Positions 1-5,132 of a DNA stretch of 5,132 nt are shown in pieces. The stretch lies in contig CATLDS010000053.1 of NCBI GenBank assembly GCA_949902685.1, forward strand, positions 1 through 5,132. The letters are read 5' to 3'. This DNA is from an uncultured Christensenellaceae bacterium (GTDB lineage: Bacteria; Bacillota; Clostridia; Christensenellales; UBA1242). The notes under the pieces are model-generated. The model searched no databases. It was not told where the DNA came from and saw only the letters and a list, made by a program, of their open reading frames with translations. How positions within the stretch are numbered: the stretch's first letter is position 1; each line of letters opens with the position of its first letter. The position numbers and the translations under genes were made by a program.

Positions 1-119
1 CCCAACTTATAATTTGGGTCTAATAGATATTCACCATTGATCTTCGCTATACGTAACATTTCTTCTTGCTGTTTTGACATTCTACATGCTACGCATCTAC
101 GTTCTTTTTTTATGTGCAT
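1..119 (-). CDS. ylxR: YlxR/RnpM family RNA-binding protein, 5' part only (runs off left edge)
   Basis: Only the first 39 codons are in the window. The visible peptide starts MHIKKERRCVACRMSKQ and continues with MLRIAKINGEYLLDPNYKLG. The RxCVxC motif near the N-terminus, followed by a hydrophobic 'LIRI' type strand and a 'DP' turn, is the usual start of YlxR proteins. The family is a small (about 90-residue) RNA-binding fold; the Bacillus member has been called RnpM for its effect on RNase P. The ATG lies 7 nt after the nusA stop, and the GGAG ribosome site (124-127) overlaps that TAG stop, so translation is probably coupled to nusA. The position directly after nusA matches the conserved rimP-nusA-ylxR-infB order; infB would be expected beyond the left edge. 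The ORF is too short in this window for length comparison, but motif and context agree. Confidence 0.9.
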   Translation of the reverse strand, partial: MHIKKERRCVACRMSKQQEEMLRIAKINGEYLLDPNYKL

Positions 120-126
120 ATTGCTC

Positions 127-1257
127 CTATTCGTCTATATCACTGAAGAAATCATCGTCTAGAATAATATTTGCGCTAGCGGTCGATACAACATCGTTAT
201 TAACTTTGGTTTCCGTTGTGAGACCAACTGCTGGCTTAACATCAATCTTATAACCAGTAAGTTTAGCAGCCAAACGAACATTATGTCCACCCTTACCTAT
301 GGCAAGTGACAATTTATTCTCAGGCACTAATACATTAGCTACACCTGCAGCAGTATCTACTGTAATCTCACTAACCTCTGCTGGACTTAGTGCTGCTACG
401 ATATAATCTGCTGGATTTTCACTATAATTAACAATGTCTATCTTCTCACCATTTAATTCATTGATAACACTATTAATTCTAGCACCTTTATTACCGATAC
501 AAGCTCCTACTGGATCTAAATTATTGATAGAAGTAGTAACTGCTATTTTTGTACGTAGACCTGGCTCACGTACGAGACCTACGATACTAACATCTCCATT
601 GTTAAGTTCTGGTACTTCCATCTCAAGAAGCATACGCACGAAATTAGCATGAGTACGTGTAACTTGCACCACTGTACCTCTAAAGTCATCTTTGATATGA
701 CGAACATAGACCTTAACTCTATCGCCCGGTTTGAAGTGGTCACTAGGTAACATATCACGTTTAGTAAGTAGACCCTCTAGAGTAGTACCGCCAATCTCTA
801 GATATACATTATCTAAATCTAGACGTTTAACATTAGCAACGATTAGCTTACCCTCTTTATCTGCAATATCTTTATAAATTGACTGTTTCTCTATCTCTTT
901 AATCTTCTGCGTGATAACTTGTTTAGCTGTCTGTACTGCTATTCTGTTGAAATCTTTAGTACTCTCTTCCTGCATTACTAGGTCACCAATTTTATAAGCG
1001 TGCTTAATCTGTCTAGCCTCTTTTAAGGAAATTTCTTTTTCCTCATCTTCTACATTATCAACTACTGTACGATATGAGTATATCTTGATAGTATTTTTCT
1101 CAGGATTAAGTTTAACCTGAGCATTCTTAGCCATACCGCTATTCTTTTTATAAGCGGCTGTCAATGCCTGCTCTAATGCTGAAATGAAAACTTCTTCATT
1201 AATACCCTTCTCTGCTTGCAAATCTTTTAATGCTTCAAAAAAATCTTTATTAATCAT
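127..1257 (-). CDS. nusA: Transcription elongation/termination factor NusA
   Basis: This 376-residue protein binds RNA polymerase and nascent RNA in the cytoplasm and promotes pausing and hairpin-dependent termination. Domains in order: the RNA-polymerase-binding N-terminal domain (about 1-125, starting MINKDFFEALKDLQAEKGI), an S1 domain (about 135-200), KH1 (about 202-280, with EVPE at 214-217 and GNKG at 255-258) and KH2 (about 282-342, with GKGG at 321-324). The strings DPVGACIG and GEKIDIV are hallmark NusA residues. The length matches the short Bacillota form; the C-terminal acidic repeats of E. coli NusA are missing, and the protein instead ends in a short acidic tail (DDDFFSDIDE). The start is fixed by AAGGAG at 1264-1269, 6 nt before the ATG; this site overlaps the rimP TAA stop, so the two genes are probably translationally coupled. 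KH1 has GNKG where many relatives have GPKG or GxRG, a mild change. Confidence 0.97.
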   Translation of the reverse strand: MINKDFFEALKDLQAEKGINEEVFISALEQALTAAYKKNSGMAKNAQVKLNPEKNTIKIYSYRTVVDNVEDEEKEISLKEARQIKHAYKIGDLVMQEESTKDFNRIAVQTAKQVITQKIKEIEKQSIYKDIADKEGKLIVANVKRLDLDNVYLEIGGTTLEGLLTKRDMLPSDHFKPGDRVKVYVRHIKDDFRGTVVQVTRTHANFVRMLLEMEVPELNNGDVSIVGLVREPGLRTKIAVTTSINNLDPVGACIGNKGARINSVINELNGEKIDIVNYSENPADYIVAALSPAEVSEITVDTAAGVANVLVPENKLSLAIGKGGHNVRLAAKLTGYKIDVKPAVGLTTETKVNNDVVSTASANIILDDDFFSDIDE

Positions 1258-1267
1258 CTAAAACTCC

Positions 1268-1720
1268 TTAAAATTCAATATGAGGTAAGATATAAGCTAT
1301 ATCTGCGCTCTTAATTGTAATAATTTCATCATTTATTTTAAATTGAACAGACGTTTCATCTTTTGAGACGAGTGTTGCAGTAAATTCTTTTCTAGAGTCC
1401 ACTTTCTTGTACAACTTAACGTCCACTAGTTTGTCAAAATGTCGTTTGAATTGCCAATCATATTTAAGAGGTTTATCCAAACCATAACTAGACACATCTA
1501 GTACGTATTGTGCATCATTGGTAGGATTTAATTCCTCCAATATGTCATCTACCATACGATTAACTTCTACGCAATCATCAATAGACACACCACTCTCTTT
1601 ATCTATATAGATAATCAAGTGCATACCGTCATTCTTCTTAGTATATTCAACTTCTACTAATCGAATGTCACCTTTAAACAGAGGTGCAATTTTTTCATAC
1701 ACAATGTCCGAAACTTTCAT
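1268..1720 (-). CDS. rimP: Ribosome maturation factor RimP
   Basis: RimP assists late maturation of the 30S ribosomal subunit. The protein is 150 residues from the ATG at 1720, the usual family length, and starts MKVSDIVYEKIAPLF. It shows the N-terminal alpha/beta domain (VEVEYTKKNDG, then LIIYIDKESGVSIDDC), the conserved VLDVSSYGLDKPLK segment, and a C-terminal Sm-like beta barrel (from about residue 90). In most relatives the conserved segment reads SSPGLDRPL; here Tyr replaces Pro. The open frame continues upstream to an ATG at 1804, but that extension runs through the promoter and leader hairpin, has no family similarity and lacks a ribosome site. The 1720 start has a strong AAGGAG at 1725-1730. 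It is followed after 10 nt by nusA, as in nearly all Bacillota. Confidence 0.95.
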   Translation of the reverse strand: MKVSDIVYEKIAPLFKGDIRLVEVEYTKKNDGMHLIIYIDKESGVSIDDCVEVNRMVDDILEELNPTNDAQYVLDVSSYGLDKPLKYDWQFKRHFDKLVDVKLYKKVDSRKEFTATLVSKDETSVQFKINDEIITIKSADIAYILPHIEF

Positions 1721-1724
1721 ACTT

Positions 1725-1730
1725 CTCCTT
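1725..1730 (-). promoter_or_regulatory. Ribosome binding site of rimP (decides the start)
   Basis: AAGGAG on the minus strand, 4 nt before the ATG at 1720. It settles the rimP start against the upstream in-frame ATG at 1804. The same AATTTTAAGGAG string precedes both rimP and nusA. Confidence 0.9.
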
Positions 1731-1763
1731 AAAATTAAGTTAGGAGTGGCAGTGCCACTCCTA
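1731..1763 (-). promoter_or_regulatory. Leader hairpin of rimP-nusA, candidate attenuator
   Basis: On the minus strand, TAGGAGTGGC (1754-1763) pairs perfectly with GCCACTCCTA (1741-1750) around the 3-nt loop ACT, giving a 10-bp stem that is far richer in GC than its surroundings. It is followed by ACTTAATTTT (1731-1740), an interrupted T tract. It begins about 5 nt after the predicted transcription start, so it forms the 5' end of the rimP-nusA message. As a terminator it would be weak because the T tract is broken and offset. That is the type of site expected to need NusA, and Bacillus subtilis NusA is known to autoregulate by attenuation in its leader. Other possibilities are a 5'-end stabilising hairpin, a partial terminator for the upstream exonuclease gene, or a palindromic protein-binding site. 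The structure is seen directly; the role is inferred. Confidence 0.65.
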
Positions 1764-1775
1764 GTAATCAATATG

Positions 1776-1804
1776 AGTATATCACAATAATTAATAATAA
1801 TCAA
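1776..1804 (-). promoter_or_regulatory. Sigma-A-type promoter of rimP-nusA-ylxR
   Basis: Minus strand: -35 TTGATT (1799-1804), a 17-bp spacer, and -10 TATACT (1776-1781), preceded by TG one base upstream (extended -10, 1783-1784). The -35 begins 6 nt past the exonuclease stop codon. Predicted start is near 1768-1769, leaving a leader of about 48 nt that contains the hairpin. Predicted from sequence only. Confidence 0.75.
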
Positions 1805-1810
1805 TAGTTT

Positions 1811-3331
1811 TTATATTAATTTTATAAAAACTTTTGCAGTAGCAGTGGCATCATTGATTGCTCTATGGGCATTTTCTAATTGTATATTCAATTTTTCTAC
1901 TATAGTACCCAGTTTATAATTCCTTAATCCCGGCAATTTAACTCTAGCCATCTCTAGTGTATCCATTAGTGGATGGTCGAAATTATACGATAATTTTTTC
2001 GCTGCATTATAAATAAAGGACATATCGAATGAAATGTTATGAGCTACGATAGTTGAACCAGAACAGAATTTATAGAAGTCTGGCAATACATAGTTGATGG
2101 TAGGTGCATCTGCCACCATACTATCATCAATTCCAGTCAAGTCTACAATCTCTTTACTGATGTGTTTACTAGGTTTAACAAAGGTAGAAAATCTCTCACT
2201 TATTCTACCATGCTCCACTTTACATGCACCTATCTCTATTATTTCATCTTTATTCGGTTCTAAACCTGTAGTCTCAACGTCAAATACAACGTAACTTTCT
2301 TCAAAATCTTTATTTTCTTCATCAAAGAGCCCACTCTGTTCGTAGTCAATATACTCAGTAGGTATCACAGTGTGATAGTCTTCATTGACCTGCTTATACG
2401 CGGATTTAATATCCTCTCGTTTGTATTCACACCTTGCCACACTAACAGCGTTAAAACTAAGACGATTATTAAACTCACGGAACGAGCCAAAACAGCAAAC
2501 TTTCATACCTACTTCTATCAAGTCACCCTTCGACTCATCTGCTTGTTTAGGGAAAATTGAACAATACAAAAATTTTGTATCACATTTAATAGTGAAATTA
2601 TAGAATGTACGTTCGATATCTTTGGTTTCACCATTCTTAGTATATTTTCGATTGTAAGTTCTGCGCTGTACATTCGTCACCTCACCACAGATGACAACGT
2701 TCTCAACTGGAGAGTTTACTTTAGATAAATCAATTGCTAGGGTTGATTCATTCTTACCGATTATATCTGCAATTTCGCTTAATTCGTATACTGTCTTATT
2801 CTCCGCCTCTTTAATGCTAGACATTAGTTCCATATTCTTCTCAATAAAACTAGTCGAATTAGAAATATCGTCCTTTCTAACAAAAGTGACTTTAAAGTCT
2901 GCCAAGAAACTCTCTTTCAATTTCTCTGCGACCAACTCTTCTCTATTTAGTCCATAGGCATAGTCATATGCCGAAGGTGACAATTTTAGTTTCAAAGAGA
3001 CATTCAAATTCTCAATATCTACCGTCACATCGTTAAAAGTAAAATCTTTTGATATGGCTGGAAAATTATTAACAATAGTAGTATAAGTATAATTTGCAAT
3101 AGCATGTTTATCTAATGGACAATTAATAAATGATAATTGATATGTAACAAGATCCCCTATTAAATCCACTAGCGTCTTCATGATAACTGGTTTATTCTCA
3201 TCACTTGGTCTAAAACTCTCTGGATTATACAAAAAATTAACTGTACATACGTTGGTTTTCTCCAAATATACAGCGTCCTTAAATTTTAAACCAGAATATA
3301 AACCGTCGAGGATACTTAATTTATCAGTCAT
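1811..3331 (-). CDS. PolC-derived 3'-5' exonuclease lacking PHP and polymerase domains
   Basis: This 506-residue protein occupies the slot where full-length polC (about 1,400 residues, Gram-positive DNA polymerase III alpha) normally lies. It has a PolC-like N-terminal domain (about 1-180), an OB fold (about 208-305, starting VENVVICGEVTNV, with GMKVCCFGSF), a linker (306-346) and a DEDDh exonuclease (347-506). All catalytic residues are present: D351 and E353 in FDVETTG, D436 in AHNISFD, H489 and D494 in HRAIND. In PolC the exonuclease is inserted inside the PHP domain. Here both PHP halves, the polymerase palm and the C-terminal region are gone, and the protein stops exactly at the end of the exonuclease. 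The likely role is removal of mismatched 3' ends during replication, acting in trans with a separate polymerase. The linker holds QSGLF (332-336), resembling a beta-clamp-binding motif. It is not a decayed gene: the frame is open and the promoter excellent. The ATG at 3331 has no Shine-Dalgarno and is probably leaderless. Domain assignment is firm; the trans-proofreading role is inferred. Confidence 0.85.
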   Translation of the reverse strand: MTDKLSILDGLYSGLKFKDAVYLEKTNVCTVNFLYNPESFRPSDENKPVIMKTLVDLIGDLVTYQLSFINCPLDKHAIANYTYTTIVNNFPAISKDFTFNDVTVDIENLNVSLKLKLSPSAYDYAYGLNREELVAEKLKESFLADFKVTFVRKDDISNSTSFIEKNMELMSSIKEAENKTVYELSEIADIIGKNESTLAIDLSKVNSPVENVVICGEVTNVQRRTYNRKYTKNGETKDIERTFYNFTIKCDTKFLYCSIFPKQADESKGDLIEVGMKVCCFGSFREFNNRLSFNAVSVARCEYKREDIKSAYKQVNEDYHTVIPTEYIDYEQSGLFDEENKDFEESYVVFDVETTGLEPNKDEIIEIGACKVEHGRISERFSTFVKPSKHISKEIVDLTGIDDSMVADAPTINYVLPDFYKFCSGSTIVAHNISFDMSFIYNAAKKLSYNFDHPLMDTLEMARVKLPGLRNYKLGTIVEKLNIQLENAHRAINDATATAKVFIKLI

Positions 3332-3337
3332 GTAAAG

Positions 3338-3366
3338 ATTATAACAAATATTGTCGTTTTTGTCAA
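3338..3366 (-). promoter_or_regulatory. Perfect-consensus promoter of the PolC-like exonuclease gene, predicted leaderless start
   Basis: Minus strand: -35 TTGACA (3361-3366), a spacer of exactly 17 bp, and -10 TATAAT (3338-3343), with TG one base upstream of the -10 (extended -10). Only six bases (CTTTAC) separate the -10 from the ATG at 3331, so the usual start point is the A of the ATG itself. No GGAGG-like site is present or could fit on the transcript. Every element matches consensus, so high basal transcription is expected. Confidence 0.88.
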
Positions 3367-3390
3367 TGAGGTCACTTATTAATAGCTAAA

Positions 3391-3415
3391 TAAAAAAGAT
3401 AGCATAAAGCTATCT
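3391..3415 (-). terminator. Intrinsic terminator after rseP
   Basis: Minus strand: AGATAGC (3409-3415), loop TTTAT, GCTATCT (3397-3403), then a T run (3392-3396, continuing ATTT). The 7-bp stem contains the rseP TAG stop (3410-3412). It closes the cdsA-rseP unit before the exonuclease promoter begins about 25 nt downstream. The stem is short and AT-rich, so termination may be incomplete. Confidence 0.8.
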
Positions 3416-4579
3416 AAAGAATATAAAGTGTGTAACATCTATTATCACTACAAGACCTAGTAGCACTAAGAGACCAATATTGTTGATTGCATTTATAACC
3501 TTTCTATTAATTGGCTTCTTCCTAATCCATTCTATAATTACAAATATCATTTGACATCCATCTAAAGCAGGTATCGGTAATAAATTGAATACTGCCAAAT
3601 TCGCAGCAATGGCTGGCAATAGCAATAATAAATAGCCAGAGCCTGTAGTATCCGCCATAACTTTAATTGTTGTAACAGGTCCTCCAAGTGAAGGTAATAA
3701 TGATGATGGATTAACTATTAATTGACCAAATACTTTGAGAACTTTCCAAGCCCACTTGAATGAGAAAGGAACGGACTGAGCTAACGACTCTAAGAATGTG
3801 TATCTATATGTGCCTAACGAGAATTCTTTATCTTCACCTTTTTCGTCTTTTAGTAGAGACCAACCAGCATACTCTCCTTTATCATTATAAATGGCATTTA
3901 TATATCCATCAACTGTTATATGTTTACCATTTCTACGAATATTGAATTTAATATCGCGTGTATTCATGTAGTAGGTTTTGCCATTATCCGTGTATGAATA
4001 TTGGTCTTCTAAGTTACCATCGTTCTTAGGATGATTTTTCAAAATACTATCTTCTATTAACACACCGAAATATTTATCGTTCACGAAATCAATTTTTACA
4101 CCATCTACACCATATACCACATCACCCGACTGTAAGACCTCATAGTTAATAGATGTAGTTTTTACATCTTTTATCTCTACTAAATCGTATCCCATAGATA
4201 TTAGAAGTATAAACGAGAAGATAATTGCGCTCAAAAAGTTAAAGAATGCGCCCGCAAATAATACAATCAAACGTTTCCATGGTTTTAGATTATTAAATGC
4301 TTCTTTGGACTCATTGCCCGCCTCATCTTCACCCTCAAAAGCACAATAACCACCGAGAGGCAAAAGTCTAAGCGTGAATTTCTCACCATTTTTCTTCGTT
4401 TTCTGTAAGATTTTTGGACCAAAACCAATACTAAATTCATTTATCTTAAATTTAAGTATTTTACCAGCAACATAGTGACCTAATTCATGTATCATCACCA
4501 TGAATAACAAAACAAGAATGGCTATAACAATATAGCCAACATATTTCATTGTAGATGCGAAACTTAACAAACACGACAT
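3410..4579 (-). CDS. rseP: RseP/RasP-type site-2 zinc metalloprotease
   Basis: This is an intramembrane protease (M50 family) of the cytoplasmic membrane. In Bacillus the counterpart RasP cleaves anti-sigma factors and signal-peptide remnants. The 389-residue protein has an N-terminal membrane helix containing the zinc-binding, catalytic HELGH (31-35), followed by INEFSIGFGP (46-55) and LRLLPLGGY (70-78). A second membrane segment lies at about 104-129, a divergent PDZ region from about 132 (GDVVYGVDGVKI, 152-163), the NLLPIPALDG motif (332-341) supplying the third zinc ligand D340, and a final membrane helix near the C-terminus. The GPxxNF motif usual in the second helix reads GAFFNF here. 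An ATG at 4549 would place HELGH at residue 21, closer to typical homologs, but only the 4579 ATG has a ribosome site upstream (AAGGA, 12 nt away). It begins 20 nt after cdsA, the usual neighbour, without the dxr gene often found between them. Confidence 0.95.
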   Translation of the reverse strand: MSCLLSFASTMKYVGYIVIAILVLLFMVMIHELGHYVAGKILKFKINEFSIGFGPKILQKTKKNGEKFTLRLLPLGGYCAFEGEDEAGNESKEAFNNLKPWKRLIVLFAGAFFNFLSAIIFSFILLISMGYDLVEIKDVKTTSINYEVLQSGDVVYGVDGVKIDFVNDKYFGVLIEDSILKNHPKNDGNLEDQYSYTDNGKTYYMNTRDIKFNIRRNGKHITVDGYINAIYNDKGEYAGWSLLKDEKGEDKEFSLGTYRYTFLESLAQSVPFSFKWAWKVLKVFGQLIVNPSSLLPSLGGPVTTIKVMADTTGSGYLLLLLPAIAANLAVFNLLPIPALDGCQMIFVIIEWIRKKPINRKVINAINNIGLLVLLGLVVIIDVTHFIFFR

Positions 4580-4591
4580 ATAAGAGTATAA

Positions 4592-4596
4592 TCCTT
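4592..4596 (-). promoter_or_regulatory. Probable ribosome binding site of rseP, unusually distant
   Basis: AAGGA on the minus strand lies 12 nt before the ATG at 4579, longer than the 4-6 nt seen for rimP, nusA and ylxR here. It is the only purine-rich site near either candidate start, so it favours 4579 over 4549, but weakly. Confidence 0.5.
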
Positions 4597-4599
4597 GTA

Positions 4600-5132
4600 C
4601 TAAATAATTATAACTAAACTAACAATAAATATAAATACTACGCAAAAAATCATAGCATCTATTCTATCTAACATACCTCCATGACCCGGTAAAATATTGC
4701 CACTATCTTTAATTCCTGCATTTCGCTTGATTTTACTCTCAAATAAGTCTCCAAACTGACAGAAAACCGATGCAAATAAACCGATCAATAAGAAATGCCA
4801 CCAAGCCAAACCAAATACAGATAAAATATTATTCCAAGCAGGTATCCAACATAATAGTCCGTAAATCAGCATACTGCCAGCAATACCACCTAGTAGACCT
4901 CCTATTGCTCCACTAATGGTTTTATTTGGACTAATCTTTGGACATAACTTTGGGCCTTTTAAAGTACATCCAACCAAAAATGCACAAGTATCAGTAAGCC
5001 ATGTAATAGCAAATACTATGATTATGAAAGGTATCGAGAACTGTGCCACACCTGCAAATATATCAATATGGTTGACATTTAGTAGTAGTCCAAGCATAAA
5101 TCCTGGATATATACAAGTTACGATAGTATTAA
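4600..5132 (-). CDS. cdsA: Phosphatidate cytidylyltransferase, 3' part (5' end beyond right edge)
   Basis: CdsA converts CTP and phosphatidic acid into CDP-diacylglycerol and pyrophosphate, the branch point for membrane phospholipids, in the cytoplasmic membrane. The frame is open through the right edge, so about 176 C-terminal residues are seen; the ATG at 5097 is internal (the frame upstream reads TIVTCIYPGF) and not the start. The full CDS family signature is present near the C-terminus: SKIKR, then KDSGNILPGHGG, then DRID, with the conserved acidic residues thought to bind metal and substrate. Upstream are several hydrophobic membrane segments and the ITWLTDTCAFLVG segment, also typical (the family usually has D-T-x-A-Y/F there). 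It ends with a TAG 20 nt before rseP and is presumably cotranscribed with it. In relatives uppS and frr lie upstream. Confidence 0.96.
   Translation of the reverse strand, partial: NTIVTCIYPGFMLGLLLNVNHIDIFAGVAQFSIPFIIIVFAITWLTDTCAFLVGCTLKGPKLCPKISPNKTISGAIGGLLGGIAGSMLIYGLLCWIPAWNNILSVFGLAWWHFLLIGLFASVFCQFGDLFESKIKRNAGIKDSGNILPGHGGMLDRIDAMIFCVVFIFIVSLVIII

Noticed and set aside
434..652. Plus-strand open frames, here and at 2094-2294, 2372-2603, 2691-2957 and 3760-3945
   Set aside because: Each lies wholly inside a well-supported minus-strand gene, has no recognisable motif or ribosome site, and is best explained as the antisense shadow of the real frame.
1727..1740. Small CTTAA/TTAAG inverted repeat over the rimP ribosome site
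   Set aside because: At most 4-5 AT pairs with a 2-4 nt loop; too weak to count as a structure in AT-rich DNA.
1721..1804. 28-residue N-terminal extension of rimP from the ATG at 1804
   Set aside because: It covers the promoter -10 and the leader hairpin, has no ribosome site, and makes the protein longer than family members; the 1720 ATG has a strong AAGGAG.
1811..3331. Broken polC pseudogene
   Set aside because: The frame is uninterrupted, all DEDDh residues are intact, the promoter is perfect, and no remnant of PHP or polymerase sequence lies before rimP.
4585..4613. TATACT upstream of rseP as an internal promoter -10
   Set aside because: At 17-bp spacing the -35 would be TTATAA, only 3 of 6 matches, and no extended -10 is present; cotranscription with cdsA is simpler.
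127..5132. Alternative genetic code with TGA as tryptophan
   Set aside because: The tryptophans in cdsA, rseP and rimP are read as TGG within frames that are complete under the standard code.

Overview
The window is an AT-rich chromosomal segment of a Bacillota (Firmicutes)-type bacterium. All six genes lie on the minus strand and belong to the conserved housekeeping block cdsA - rseP - [polC position] - rimP - nusA - ylxR. Strong AAGGAG Shine-Dalgarno sites, sigma-A-type promoters, a NusA of about 376 residues with no extra C-terminal repeats, and a PolC-derived protein all point to Bacillota. Species cannot be named from the sequence; a reduced or uncultivated lineage is plausible but is only inference. 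Tryptophan codons are TGG, so the standard code fits. I see no mobile element, CRISPR array, tRNA or rRNA.

Layout in transcription order, right to left. (1) cdsA (3' part, entering at the right edge) and rseP form one unit ending in an intrinsic terminator whose stem includes the rseP stop codon. The dxr gene often found between them is absent, as are ispG and proS, which often follow rseP in relatives. (2) A 506-residue protein sits where full-length polC is expected. It keeps the PolC N-terminal and OB-fold domains and an intact DEDDh 3'-5' exonuclease, but lacks both PHP halves and the whole polymerase portion. It has its own promoter with perfect TTGACA / 17 bp / TATAAT spacing, placed so that the predicted transcript starts at the A of the ATG, so the message is probably leaderless. 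(3) rimP - nusA - ylxR form a tightly coupled unit with its own extended -10 promoter and a short leader holding a perfect 10-bp hairpin followed by an interrupted T tract, a candidate NusA-dependent attenuator.

Functionally, cdsA and rseP serve the membrane (CDP-diacylglycerol synthesis and intramembrane proteolysis). rimP, nusA and ylxR serve 30S maturation, transcription elongation/termination and an RNase P-associated RNA-binding role. The protein between them is the notable item: a PolC-derived, polymerase-less exonuclease that may proofread in trans for a replicative polymerase encoded elsewhere. A QSGLF sequence in its linker resembles a beta-clamp-binding motif, which would fit that idea.
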